Below, one piece after another: positions 1-10,747 of a DNA stretch of 64,000 nt. The notes below the pieces were generated by a model. It worked only from the letters and a program-made list of their open reading frames with translations, had not been told where the DNA came from and ran no database searches. The stretch is from Peromyscus leucopus (taxonomy: Eukaryota > Chordata > Mammalia > Rodentia > Cricetidae): NCBI RefSeq assembly GCF_004664715.2, contig NC_051068.1, forward strand, positions 47,674,953 through 47,738,952, written 5' to 3'. Made by a program: the position numbers and the translations under genes. Position 1 is the stretch's first letter. Every line of letters starts with the position of its first letter.

Positions 1-819
1 ATTATATATTTGTATAAATGTACGACTATATGTATTTAAGTGAAATGAACATTACAGAAAATATTTGAATATATATTTAAATATATATATATATTTAGGA
101 GGCTTATAAAGTAGTAGTTTTCCATATGGCTTTTTCAAACATTCTTAGTTATCCCTTCCCCCCATCTCTTCCCTTTTAAAAGAAAAAACCCATGATTTTA
201 AACAGCAAAGTAAAGAATCTGAAATGAATCTCTTAATTAGTAGGATTTCTGGCAAAATAATAGGAGCCAAGAAGTAATGATCAAGTTGTTGGTACATATT
301 GGGTATGGTGAAGTGTTTCCAGGCTGTTAATATTGAGTGCATATATATCTCTGATGTATATGTCATTTCTGCTTTCCATGGCTTTCCCCCAACTTTCGAT
401 GAGAATGTGACAGGGACCCCAGAAGACAAAGAATGGATAAACTCTTGGGCCTTATTCCACAGCCTATTTCCTACTAAAAGTATGACATCGTCTTTCCCTC
501 CTCTTCCACTTTTCAGAAATGAGTGGTGTCTTCCCTTCTCATGACAATATATGTGTCTTTCCTTATTTCCTACTCTTATAACAGGCACTAGATCAACCAT
601 AAAGACCAGGTTTACTAGTGTACCTTGAGAACCACAGTGGCACCACAGGGTCCTGAAGGATAAATTGCCCCCCCAATCCACATCCAATGCAAGGCAACAG
701 CTTCTTACAAAATACCATACTTATGACCAGTGGGAAATTACCATTTTCTACTCTACCCTGCAATCCTCATACAGCTTCCTCTTCCATACACATTCATAAC
801 TATATGTGTTGGCCTTCAT
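1..819. other. AT-rich sequence, no gene or repeat recognised
   Basis: The first 120 bases are very AT-rich, with a short (AT)n run at about 75-95. The rest is ordinary unique-looking sequence. A minus-strand open frame of 180 codons covers 145-687, but it resembles no protein I know and has no visible exon signals. Confidence 0.5.
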
Positions 820-1150
820 TAGGGTTTACTATTGCTCTGAAGAGACACCATGACCATTTCTACTCTTATAAAGAAAACATTTAATTGGGTTGGCTTGCTT
901 ATAGTTTCAGAGGTTCAGCCTATTATGATCATGAAAGGGAGTATGGCAGTGTACAGGCAGATGTGGTGCTGGAGCTGAGAGTGTTATATCTTGCAGAAAA
1001 GAAGAAGTTGACTGACTGTCACATTGAGGGAAGCTTGAGAAAAAGAGACCTCAAAGCCAGTTCCCACAGTGACACACTTCCTCCAACAATGTCACACCTC
1101 CTGATAGTGCCACTTACTTTGGGGGCCATTTTCTTTCAAACCATCACAGT
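820..1150 (-). repeat. Family A rodent interspersed repeat
   Basis: The sequence from 'agggtttactattgctctga' to 'ccatcacag' is a minus-orientation copy of the family also seen at 8872-9150, 29972-30312, 48881-49062 and 58655-59910, and in plus orientation at 3600-3915 and 51950-52655. Its marker is the 'cacacttcctccaacaa' block near 1072. I cannot name the family with certainty; it may be an LTR or an old rodent L1 3' end. Confidence 0.7.
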
Positions 1151-1202
1151 GTGGGACACTAACAATTCCAGTACAGCTTCCTCTTCCACATGCATTTAAT
1201 AA

Positions 1203-1203
1203 C

Positions 1204-1279
<76 letters not shown>

Positions 1280-1313
1280 CCTATCTATCCTATCTATCTC
1301 TATATCTACATGT
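1203..1313 (+). repeat. (TATC)n microsatellite
   Basis: About 20 near-perfect tetranucleotide copies, decaying toward the 3' end into CTATCC/CTATAT variants. Likely polymorphic in length. Confidence 0.97.
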
Positions 1314-1329
1314 CCATAGAAACAGAAAT

Positions 1330-1332
<3 letters not shown>

Positions 1333-1384
<52 letters not shown>
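1333..1384 (+). repeat. (CT)n dinucleotide repeat
   Basis: About 26 uninterrupted CT copies lie directly before the 5' end of the Ybx1 pseudogene. Confidence 0.97.
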
Positions 1385-1388
<4 letters not shown>

Positions 1389-2103
1389 TCAGTCAGTAGG
1401 GGGAGCAGACCCCAGAAGCCTCAGAGAGTCCTGAGTCGCCACTGGCCCCAGTCACCACCACCACCGCAACCACGAGTAGTGAGGCCCCGATCCAGCAGCC
1501 TCAAGCCTCCCCTGTGCTGACGCTGTCCTCAGTTTCTGTATCATCAAGCCCGGCTCCTGCTCCACAAACAGCAGCAAATCCACCAGCTACCTGGGCAGCC
1601 TCACGGACACGGTGCCCCATCCCACTGCAGGGACAAGAAGGTCATAGCAGAGAAGGGGTGGAAGCATTCCAATGGTTCAATGTAAGGAATGGGACAGAGT
1701 CAGCTTCATCAACAGGAATGGCAAGAAGACGTATTTGTACAACAGGCAGTATCTTCATGGTGTACAGGATGGAGAGATTGTTGGGTCTGATGTCGAAGGA
1801 GAAAAGGGTGCGGAGGCAGCAGATGTTATAAGTCCTTGTGGAGTGCAAGTAAAAGCCAGTATACATGTAGCAGACCATAACCATTATAGACGCTATCCAA
1901 GCAGTAGGGGTTCTCCCTGCAGTCACCGGCAAATTACCAGAGCAGTGAGAGTGGGGAAAAGAATGAGGTGTCAGAGAGTGTTCCTGATGGCCAGGCCCAA
2001 TGCTGTCGTCTACCACAGGCAAAGGGAACCTTGCTGTGGAAACCCTATGGGCATTGACTATATAGTATTCCAACCATCCGTGCAAGAAGTGATGGAGGGT
2101 GCT

Positions 2104-2463
2104 TGTTGTGGGATGGTCTTTCTGTACGCTGTGAATATGTGTTGCTGCCAATGGTTAATAAAGAAGCTGCTGTGGCCTATGGCAAGGCAGAATAGTGCCA
2201 GGAAAAGATACAGGAGAAGAAGGCAGAGTTAGAGGAGACACTGAGCACTGCCAGGGGAGCAAGATGTAATGGAACACAGGTAACACCACGAAGCCACATG
2301 ACAATACACAGATTAATAGAAATGGGTTAAATTAAGTTGTAAAAGCTAGTTAATGATAAGCCTGAGTCATAAAGCAAACAGTTTGTAATTAATATAAGCC
2401 TCTGTGTGTTTATTTGGGACTGAATGGCTACAGGACCAGGAGGGACAGAAACTTGCATCTACA
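2104..2463 (+). mobile_element. Solo LTR, ERVK-like (6-bp target duplication)
   Basis: A 360-bp element begins TGTTGTGGGATGG and ends CATCTACA. It is flanked by the exact 6-bp duplication ggtgct (2098-2103 and 2464-2469), and removing it rejoins the Ybx1 pseudogene. TG...CA ends and a 6-bp duplication are typical of class II (ERVK) elements. It resembles the LTR at 15093-15478. No internal retroviral sequence is present, so it is a solo LTR left by LTR-LTR recombination. The family name is not assigned. Confidence 0.88.
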
Positions 2464-2858
2464 GGTGCTGACACCAGAGTGCAGGAGAGCAAGGCAGACC
2501 AGTGAGCCGGAATACATATGAGGTTAAAGTCAACGATTCCGCAGGGGCCCTCCTCCTAGAGAGGACTGCAAGAAAGAGGATAAGGAAAATCAAGAAGACG
2601 AGACCCAACATCAGCATCCTCCTTAACATAACATCAGTATCGTCCCAACTTCATCACCAGTGCAGACGCCCTGAGAACCCTAAACCAGAAGACGGCAAAG
2701 AGACAAAAGCAGCTGATCCACGAGCTGAGAATTCATCTGCTCCAAAGGCTGAGCAGGGCAGGGCTGAGTCAACGCCGGCTTACCATCTCTACCACCATCT
2801 GGTTTGGTCATCCAACAAGAAGAAATACGAAATTTCCAGCAATAGGAAATGAACAAAG

Positions 2859-3079
2859 CCGGGCGGTGGTGGCGCACACCTTTAATCCCAGCACTCAGGA
2901 GGCAGAGGCAGGCGGATCTCCGTGAGTTCGAGGCCAGCCTGGTTTCCAAAGCAAGTTCCAGGAAAGGAGCAAAGCTACACAGAGAAACCCTATCTCCAAA
3001 AAACAAAACAAAACAAAACAACAAAAACAACAACAACAACAAAAAAAAACTAAAAAGAAAAAGAAAAGAAAGAAAGAAA
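2859..3079 (+). mobile_element. B1 SINE inside the Ybx1 pseudogene
   Basis: A full B1 starts 'gccgggcggtggtggcgcac' and has a long impure A-rich tail (AAAAC, AAC and AAAG runs). It is flanked by the 13-bp target duplication gaaatgaacaaag (2846-2858 and 3080-3092), which is Ybx1 3'UTR sequence. Confidence 0.95.
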
Positions 3080-3392
3080 GAAATGAACAAAGATTGGAGC
3101 TGAAGAACTTTTGCCCCTTGACCAGCTACACTAGAACTATCTGCATTGTTTATACAGCGTAGGGTTTTTATTATTTGCTTAAAAAAAAAAAAAACCTTTA
3201 AAGGTTTTTAAATTGTGTCATATCTGGTCAAATTGAGATTTTTTTTTAAGAGCTTCATTTTTAATTTGAAATAAAAGTTTACAACTTGATGTTTTCAAAA
3301 CAGTCAACAAACTGTAAGCACTTGTTAATAGTCTTAAATTAAAAAAAAAAAGTGTCACATGTTATGCGGTGATTTGAATAAGAATGATCTGT

Positions 3393-3560
3393 GCCGGGCG
3401 GTGGTGATGCACGCCTTTAATCCCAGTACTCAGAGGCAGGCGGATCTTTGTGAGTTCGAGGCCAGCCTGATCTACAGAGCGAGATCCAGGAAAGGCGCAA
3501 AGCTACACAGAGAAATCCTGTCTCGAAAAACCAAAAAAAAAAAAAAAAGAGAGAGAGAGA
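3393..3560 (+). mobile_element. B1 SINE
   Basis: Full-length B1 with 'gccgggcggtggtgatgcac' at the start, the cricetid-type 'aaaggcgcaaagctacaca' and an A tail followed by (GA)n. Confidence 0.95.
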
Positions 3561-3599
3561 TCTATAGGCTCATATTTAAATATATTTGAATAGTTGATT

Positions 3600-3915
3600 C
3601 CCAGTTGGTAGAATGTTTGGGATGGATTTAGGAGGTGCGGGCTTGTTGGAGGTGTGTCACTGGGGGTGGATTTTGAGGTTTCAGAAACATAAATCAATCC
3701 CAGTTAGCTCTTTCTGCCTGTGGCTGTGTCTCAAGACATGTGAGCTCTCAGCTACTGCTCCAGCCCCATGCCTGCCTGCCTGGTGCCATGCTCCCTGCCA
3801 TGATGGTTATGGACTTTAACCCTCTGAAAACGTAAGCCCCAAATAAACACTTTCCTTTATAAGTTGACTTGATAGTGATATCTCATCACAGCAGTAGAAA
3901 AGCGACAAAGATGTT
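3600..3915 (+). repeat. Family A rodent interspersed repeat
   Basis: Plus-orientation copy running from 'cccagttggtagaatgtttg' through 'ggaggtgtgtcactgggggt' and 'caaataaacactttccttta' to 'gcagtagaaaagcgac'. It has an AATAAA-like site near its 3' end but no poly-A tail. Confidence 0.7.
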
Positions 3916-3934
3916 ATAAAAATATACAATAATC

Positions 3935-4060
3935 TGGGTGTGGGAGTATATGCCAGAACTTTAGAGGCTGAGGCAGGACCGCCCAAGCTACAGAGTAGCT
4001 GTTGTAGGCAAGGTTACAGTGTGAGAGCCTGTCTCATATCCACCCTCCTCAAAAACCTCC
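3935..4060 (+). mobile_element. Diverged B1/B4-type SINE
   Basis: 'tctgggtgtgggagtatatg' followed by 'gctgaggcaggaccgcc' and 'gagagcctgtctcat' keeps the order of B1 landmarks but is heavily diverged. Confidence 0.6.
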
Positions 4061-4336
4061 AAACAAACAGACAAACAAACAGTAGACCCTTATAAGAAAA
4101 CTGAACAGATCGAAGTGGGACAATTCTCTTTAGAGAACAGAGTACAACAAGAAAGCAGCAGTTGCTGTCATGAATTGCTTTTCATTAGCTTTGATTTTCC
4201 TCCTCATCTCTTATGTTCTTGGCAGATTCTTTAACCACTCCACAGTCCTGGTGAGTAGTTGCTTAGGTCTTGCTTCTGCATAAAATCCTTCTGAACATTG
4301 ACCCCAAAGTATCCTGAGAGAGAGCTTACGTTCTGT
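4061..4336. other. Unassigned sequence
   Basis: A short (CAAA)n run follows the SINE near 4065-4080. No gene or known repeat is recognised in the rest. Confidence 0.4.
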
Positions 4337-4745
4337 TTTAGTTAGGGTTTCTATTGCTCGAATGAAACACCACGATCAAAGCAACTCAGGGAGGAAAGAG
4401 TTGATTTTGCTCTCACTTCCATATCATAGTTCATCATCGAAGGGTATCAGGGCCGGAACTCAAGCAGGGCAGGGACCTAGAGGCCAGAGCTGATACAGAG
4501 ACCATAGAGGGATGCAGCTTATGGGCTTGCTCCTCATGGTCTGTTCATCCTGCTTTCTTAGTGCACCCAGGACCACCAGCTCAGGGATGCCACCACTCAC
4601 AATAGGTTGGGCCCTTGCATATCAATCATTAAGAAAATACCTCAAAGGTTTGCCTACAGCCTGGTCTTAGAGAGGCATTTTTTTTTTTTTCCAATTGAGG
4701 CTCTCTCCTCAAATGACTCAAGTTAACATAAAACTAGCCAACACA
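4337..4745 (-). repeat. Family B rodent interspersed repeat
   Basis: 'gttagggtttctattgctcg' through 'cacccaggaccaccagctc' to 'aaactagccaacaca' is a minus copy of the family seen in plus orientation at 33437-33822 and 61693-62092. A T-rich run at 4679-4691 interrupts it. Confidence 0.7.
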
Positions 4746-5546
4746 CTTTCTTTAGCTTGAGAGCACTGAGCATTTTCATAGATGATTTATAAAGGTCATC
4801 TGATACTAGGTATGTCCTCTTCAGAACCAGAGCCAACGAAGGTCCCACTGCTCCCAATTCAGTTGTGGCATTCTGTAACCAGAGCTCTTCATCAGCAGCT
4901 CCTAGTTTACACAGTAAGCATTCCCATTCAGTGCAGCGAAGAGAGAATATACTCTAGCCAGCCAGCTGGACCTGTGCTACTGTGCAGCCTCTGAAGAATT
5001 TGTAGTCTTTTTATGCTCTTCTGTGACATCAAAATCACCACTGACAAGTGCTTAACAACGAGTTTTGTTCCCCTAGGGCCTTTACCATTCTTATTATCTC
5101 TTAGAGACAAGGTTCTCAATACTCAGCTCAGTCATATTCAGCACATAGTCGTCACACTTTCGACATATTATAGGCTATTTGGCAGCTTCTTCTTGTGGAA
5201 GCCTAACATGAATAAAGACCAATTTGACTTCTCTGAAAAGAGCCCTGGTGGCATCTGGTCCTCGAATGGTCTTGTAGTGCCTTCTTCTCAGACAGCCCGT
5301 GGGCTTCTCTGAGTGACCTTGCATCACTTCCCTTTGCAGCCCCACTTAGGAAGGTGGCACTCACAATGTTTTCATCTCTGGTTCTCTGTTTTCATCTCTG
5401 GTTCTCTCTTCTCAGTCTCTTGGCACTTGATGCTTGGGGCTTTAGGACTCAATCCGAAGAGTCTATTGATGCAGAAACCCCAGGTGAATGCATGTGTGCC
5501 ATGCTCTTAATAGCCAAGAGCCTTCTTTTTAAAACTTTGACAGTGT

Positions 5547-5550
<4 letters not shown>
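4746..5550. other. Unassigned sequence with a perfect 20-bp tandem duplication
   Basis: No gene or named repeat is seen. A perfect 20-bp unit, gttttcatctctggttctct, occurs twice in tandem at 5368-5387 and 5388-5407. Confidence 0.5.
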
Positions 5551-5593
<43 letters not shown>

Positions 5594-5608
5594 ACACACA
5601 CACACACT
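5551..5608 (+). repeat. (CA)n microsatellite
   Basis: About 28 CA copies with one GT interruption near 5592. Confidence 0.97.
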
Positions 5609-5662
5609 ACCCCCCACTCTGCCCATATAATATCTACCAGCACACCCCTTCCTCACCTTCAT

Positions 5663-5744
5663 ATTGTCTGTCTGTCTGTCTGTCTCTGTCTGTCTCTGTC
5701 TGTCTCTCTGTCTCTCTGTCTCTCTCTCTCTCTATATATATATG

Positions 5745-5778
<34 letters not shown>

Positions 5779-5790
5779 CTTATATATATC
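5663..5790 (+). repeat. Compound (TCTG)n-(TC)n-(TA)n repeat
   Basis: TCTG/TCTC units pass into pure TC and then into TA/TATG runs. This forms a 128-bp low-complexity block. Confidence 0.95.
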
Positions 5791-5795
5791 CAGTT

Positions 5796-5968
5796 GGTGC
5801 AGCCTGTTGGAACTAACTAATCTAACTGGCTAATCTTGTCGTCTTGATTATGTCCAAGTAATCACAGCTACAGTGAGCTCATTAGTGCGGTGGCCACGTC
5901 AGTCTGAAGACAACATTTCACAGTTCTCTTCCCCACCGTCCAACCATCCAGTTCTTACAGGAAGGAGT

Positions 5969-6000
<32 letters not shown>

Positions 6001-6022
6001 CAAAAAAAAAAAAAAAAAAAAC
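5796..6022 (+). repeat. Possible old L1 3' end with poly-A tail
   Basis: A block containing 'gtgagctcattag' and 'gaagacaacatttcacag' resembles the 3'UTR of old rodent L1 copies. It is followed by an A tract at about 5974-6000 and a second at 6002-6021, separated by one C. The A tract is certain; the L1 assignment is a recollection and uncertain. Confidence 0.4.
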
Positions 6023-8194
6023 GACAGGTCTTCTTTGGGTGTAACACTCAGGAGTTCCTTATTCTCAGCACTTTGACCAGTTATAAGTCTCTGCACTAAG
6101 TTGCTCATTGCAGAAAAAGATGTAGTCTAAGAGCAACGAGGTTCCCTGTCCTCTCAGAGACACCTCCCTATCTCCTAGTCTGCCATGGCCCTGCTCATTG
6201 ATTGGTGCAAACGAAGGCTCCAGAGAAAGACAATAGATGACCCTGGAGGGTACATGCAGGAGCAGACTAAGTGATGACAGAGGACAGAGGTTCAAAGGAC
6301 AGGGGAGGGTGCACAGTAGAGATGTCACTGAAATGCAGGTGGCCCACTCCAGATACTATTCCCATCAACCTTTTGCTTTTTCTCATCTTACTACCTCAGA
6401 AGAACTGATTGTCCAGTCTGGAATTTTTGTATTTATCTGTTGTCATCTATGACCACTTTACACCCCCTTCCCAGTGCAATCGTCGTGCCAGGGTCATGAG
6501 ATGCCCCAGCATTTCAGGGAAAGGCCAGTGTCCTGCCAACGACTAGGACAGCTGGCTGCAGAAGGCTAAATGTTAAGAGTCACTATAATTTAAATAATTA
6601 CACCATTTCAAATAATACCGATTCTTTACCTTGGAAGAGCATCTGAAATTAACTTGGCAAATGGAACTATTTTTCCAGATGAGGTTGTTGAGACTCTAGA
6701 ATAAGATAGAGTGAAGTGGAGGGAACCTTACTAGACAAGCCAATGGAGAACGCAGGTATCAGCTCTCTGCTTATTTTGATTTATTGGAATTTTTGGGGAA
6801 CACAAATTATTTTAGCAAAAGGAATTGAAATATTAATGTGAACAAGGAAGTAAGACATCTAGTTATGGCTTATGTTAGGGAAAATACCCTGGATCAGGGG
6901 AATTCTTGGGAGAATGAGTTCAGAGAGCTGCAGTGTGCTTAGGTGAAATACATCCATGGGAAGCTACTGTTCGGGGCCAAGCTCCCTCTGAAGACATCTA
7001 CAGGCCGAGCCGACCAGGATGGCATCATTTCTGCTAGGTGCCATGAACCAAAATGCACTTTAAAATGGGACAGTTTCGGGGGTAGGGTAAGAGTGAAGAA
7101 CCAAAGCCAGAGTTCACAGGAACCAACTGGAAGGGGTCCAGCTTGCCTGACCCGGCTCGGCTGGTCAGAGAAGTCTCTTCTCTGTTGTCCTTTAAGGGAA
7201 ATTACTTTAAACAGCCAGGCTGCTTTTTGTTCTTAGTTATGATTTTTTTTTCTTCAGTCCTTTTCTGCCCCGAAGCTAACTCCCTCTTTCCAATTCAGTG
7301 TTACAGAGTAAGATGCTGTTCGGTTCTGGATTCCCTAATAAATATCAGTTAGAGTTCTCAGCTAAATCTGCTATGATGTGTGTCTTTTGAAACCCACAAG
7401 ACCTTCCCATTTTGAATGTGGAAATGAAAAAGAAAGGGTTCCTTTCCTTTTTCTTTTCATCCTCCTTTATTCCATTTCTCACCTCCTTCTCTTGCCTGCC
7501 CCTCTTCTCATCTCTTGCCCATCTTCTCTCCTCCCCCACGCCCCTTACACAGAGTCTAAGCCATTTGAACAAGGATGCATGGGACACATGAGCACGCTGT
7601 GACACGTAGCTCTTTCCAGCAGTTCCATCCCTAACCATCAGGATCATGGTATCTGGGGAATTTACCTGCCTCAGGTGTGGTTGGGTGTTCCAGACTGAGT
7701 GTGTGTGTGTGGGGGGGGCGGTGGAGGGGCGGAACATGTTTGGTCCTACGTTAATGCTCCTTCAGACTCCTGGATCAAAATGTTGGCCCAGTTATCACTT
7801 TCTATTAGCAAGATGCTGAAATGTAATGTTGAAAGAAGCAATGTGAATTCTGAACCCACATAAAGGGAGTTAGAAGTGTGATTATTGTCGATGGGATACA
7901 TCTTTATTGCATACAAAGACTCCCAAGAAAGATCTGGACATCAGCTCTGCCATTGCAGTAAGGGGAGAGCCTGCTTCCTGTTTTCTGGTTACTTCTGAGC
8001 AATGATTGGAAGTAGAGAGTGGGTGGCCATACCTGCCTGCAGGCCCACCACAAAACTGTCTCCCAGTGGATGCTTCCACTATCATCTGCCCAGTGAAGCA
8101 GGGAGGGGTCTAAGGAGGCCCCACCTGACAGTTGATCTTCCAGACTATTCAACTCTCTGTGGGGTACCAACCTGATTACATTCTTCTCACGCTT
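6023..8194. other. Long unassigned stretch
   Basis: No gene, SINE or simple repeat of note is seen over about 2.1 kb, apart from a short G-run at 7711-7718. Open frames here are below 130 codons, with no familiar protein motifs or splice structure. At the right distance to be ordinary intergenic DNA downstream of Sptssb. Confidence 0.45.
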
Positions 8195-8315
8195 CCTTGC
8201 ATGTGTGCGCATGTACCCACTTGTGCAGCGGCCAGGGACAATCTGTGGGAGCTGGTTGTCTTCTTCTACTCTGCGGTCTGCAGGAATGGACCTCAAGTCA
8301 TCAGGCTATCTTAGG
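8195..8315 (-). mobile_element. Diverged B2/B3 SINE fragment
   Basis: 'gcatgtgtgcgcatgtaccc' followed by 'gtcttcttctactctgcggt' and 'ctcaagtcatcaggct' follows the order of a minus-oriented B3/B2, without its tRNA-like end. Confidence 0.5.
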
Positions 8316-8725
8316 GGCTCTAGTGCCAGAATACTTGAGGCCCAGGAGCGACCATGCTATTGATCTGTTAGTCAGTTTGATAATGCACAGTGCCTAGACA
8401 ATGACTCCATTTCATGATGCAAAGTCTGCATCTTTTCTTCTAACCGGACAAAGCTTTAAAAACTAAAAAAGTAGGAAGAAAAGTCTCATCTCCCCCCCTC
8501 CATCTTTAGAAAAGATCCCTATCCTCTTTTCACAGCCAGCTCTAGAAGTAACTTCCCAGAATGAAGAACTTTCCTTCGGTTGGGCTAGAAGTTTTACTTT
8601 TTGTTTGTGTTTTAGAATATCTTATAATTAAAGACAAAATTACAGTCTTTTAGTTATAATTTTATTTTGTTATAATAACGGTCTTGCTTTGCATCCTCGG
8701 GCCCTCAGTTCTCCTGCTTCCTTCT
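8316..8725. other. Unassigned AT-rich sequence
   Basis: Nothing recognisable as a gene or repeat. Confidence 0.4.
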
Positions 8726-8871
8726 CTTTAAAACTTTTAAAAATTATTTTATGGGTATGGGTATTTTTCCCCTATGCATGTTGGTCATCTATAACCACTG
8801 AGCCATCTCCGCAGTCCCTGCTTCCATTTCCTGAGGGCTGGGATTACAGGCCTGTGACACTGTGCCTTGAT
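8726..8871 (-). mobile_element. SINE fragments (B3-like, then B1/B4-like)
   Basis: 'aaccactgagccatctccgc' at 8795 is the minus-strand tRNA-like end of a B2/B3 element with most of its middle missing. 'gagggctgggattacaggcc' from 8833 is the start of a minus-oriented B1/B4 fragment. Confidence 0.6.
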
Positions 8872-9150
8872 GATACATACACTAATTGGGGTGGCTCACA
8901 GTTTCAGAGGTTCAGTCCATTATCATCACAATGAGGAGCATGGCAGTGTGCAGGCAGATGTGCAGCTGGAGCTGAGAGTGCTCCATCTTGCGGGCAACAG
9001 GGAGTCAACTAACTGTCACAATGAGGGAAACTTGAGCAAAAGAGATCCCAAAGCCCGCCCCCACAGTGACATACTTCCTCCAACAAGGCCACACCTCCTA
9101 AGAGTGCCACTTCCTTTGGGGGCCGTTTTCTTTCAAACCACTACAGGCGT
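8872..9150 (-). repeat. Family A rodent interspersed repeat
   Basis: Near-parallel to 880-1150: 'agtttcagaggttcagtcca', 'ggcagtgtgcaggcagatgt' and 'cctccaacaaggccacacc' occur in the same order. Confidence 0.75.
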
Positions 9151-10708
9151 GGGCGTGGGGTAATATTTAATGGAGTCATTGCGTCAGCGAGCAGCCTCAA
9201 CTTGGTAGCTTCCTTTGTAAGTCTCAGACCACCTGCTGTTCTGACTCCGGCCACCACCTCCATCCAGCCCCTGTCTTCATGGGCTGTGTGTTGTGCTGCT
9301 CCGACCCATCAGCCCCCACTGCTCCCACTGTCTTTTGTTAAGTCTGTCCTCACTGTCCTCGCACTGGCATTGGTGCCTGGCTCTGAGTCTCGTGTAGTCA
9401 CAAGAGATGCGCTGGCTGCCCTCACCCCATGTTCTGTCCATCTCCAACTTTCTGCCACTTCCTCCTTAGACCCCTGCTGGTTTTTCACGAGCTCTGATCA
9501 AAATTTGTGATATTTGTTAAATATTTTTGTTTGTTTTGTATCTTGCCAACCATCAAACTTATTTGTGCATAAATGCAGAGATTTTTTTTTAAAAAAAATA
9601 TTTTATGAGAAAAAAAAAATTCCTGAAAAGGAGCTCTGTGGACAGAGGCGAATGGGCCCACTAAAACATTAACGACTGTGGGGAGGTTGGAATGCTGTTA
9701 TTTCAGAGCCCACTTGCTGTTTATCTTGAGTGGTATTCAGCCTACCAAACAGCCATTCCTTGGCCACCTAGAGCCAGACCTAACATCCTGATAAGCAGAT
9801 TAGAAACCTCACAATGTGTTATCTTAAAACCAGATTCTCCAAGAATTAAAGGGCTAAGAATACTATCAGGTAAGGTCTGCGGCTCATCTGCCTGGCTTTT
9901 CTCATGCCCTCCCCAGTGCGTTTTCACATTGCTTTGATTTATGACTTTCTTTGTTCTCCTATTATAGAACCACTTTCAGTTTGGAAGACACGGAAGTGGG
10001 GTAACCTAAATCTGTGCTTTTCCAGGCCATGGTCACCCAAACTTGGTTGCAGGATAAGCTATTTTTCATTCCCTTTCTGCTGAGAGCTGTGGCGTTTTGT
10101 GTGTGTGTTGACAATTCCAATTTTTGTCTCATTGGGTTTTTTTTTTCCTTATCAAATTCAACAGCTGGCATACAGTAGGCTAAAATTTTTTCAAATATTC
10201 GAAGATAAGAGGATTTCACAATGAACACCGGGTGTGTGTCACCTTGTCCGTTATCATTTTTTTCATCGGGCTATTTATTTGTCTCTCAACTCCTTTTATC
10301 TGTGCATCGATGCCTGGTTAACTTTTAATGAATCTGTCGTGTGAATGGAGGTTATTTAGGTCCATAATCGGAAGCTGTTCATGTGGAGGTGCCTGATACA
10401 CAGGCTGAGCTTCCTTGTGCGGAGTTTGGGGAGCTCTCTGTGGTGGGCACCTGTTAATCCCTGTACCAACCACCTGGCATTCAGAAACAAGGTGACCGTC
10501 CTCTAGGAGCTCGCTAGTTACAGGACCCAGATGAGTTAGCAATACAAAAGGAACAAGTCGAGAATGTGCTAGCCATTTACTTATTGATTTTTTACATGTA
10601 ATGTAGACTAATCAATGATGTTATGTTGCAACTGTCTGGTTTCTTGGCATTTTGTGTGTTGCGGGTTTGTGTTGTTGTTATACAAGTAGGTAAAACAGGT
10701 TTGGGTAT

Positions 10709-10747
<39 letters not shown>

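Larger units (their letters stand above)
1387..3350 (+). pseudogene. Ybx1-ps: Ybx1 (Y-box binding protein 1) processed pseudogene, interrupted by an LTR and a B1
   Basis: This is an intronless, decayed copy of the mRNA for the cold-shock-domain RNA/DNA-binding protein YB-1. Seen: 5'UTR-like sequence ('gccccagtcacca') runs into the position of the start codon at 1472-1474, which reads ACG, not ATG. The cold-shock domain is recognisable near 1665 (WFNVRNG), then GAEAAD near 1808, NHYRRYP near 1879, and the C-terminal tail near 2690 ([18 protein letters not shown]). The normal stop is changed to TCA near 2767. A 3'UTR remnant with AATAAA near 3281 ends in an A-rich tail at 3338-3350. Frameshifts and internal losses scatter the protein over several frames. 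A solo LTR (2104-2463) and a B1 (2859-3079) were inserted later. The A tail and lack of introns show retrotransposition. Ybx1 is favoured over Ybx3 because the 3'UTR also matches. It cannot encode YB-1. Confidence 0.93.

Noticed and set aside
145..687. Minus-strand open frame of 180 codons
   Set aside because: The longest open frame in the window, but with no recognisable domain, no splice or promoter context and low-complexity-free yet unfamiliar sequence. Chance is the better explanation; a protein search with no hit would confirm this.
1203..1313. CRISPR-like regular repeats
   Set aside because: The periodic sequence is a tetranucleotide microsatellite without spacers, and the window is vertebrate. 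The minisatellite at 31229-31404 likewise has no unique spacers.
2104..2463. A provirus or retroviral gene at any of the three LTRs
   Set aside because: All three LTRs are solitary, with target duplications directly at both ends and no internal gag, pol or env sequence between.
1387..3350. A functional Ybx1 gene
   Set aside because: Lost start codon, frameshifts, altered stop, two insertions and an A tail show a dead processed copy.
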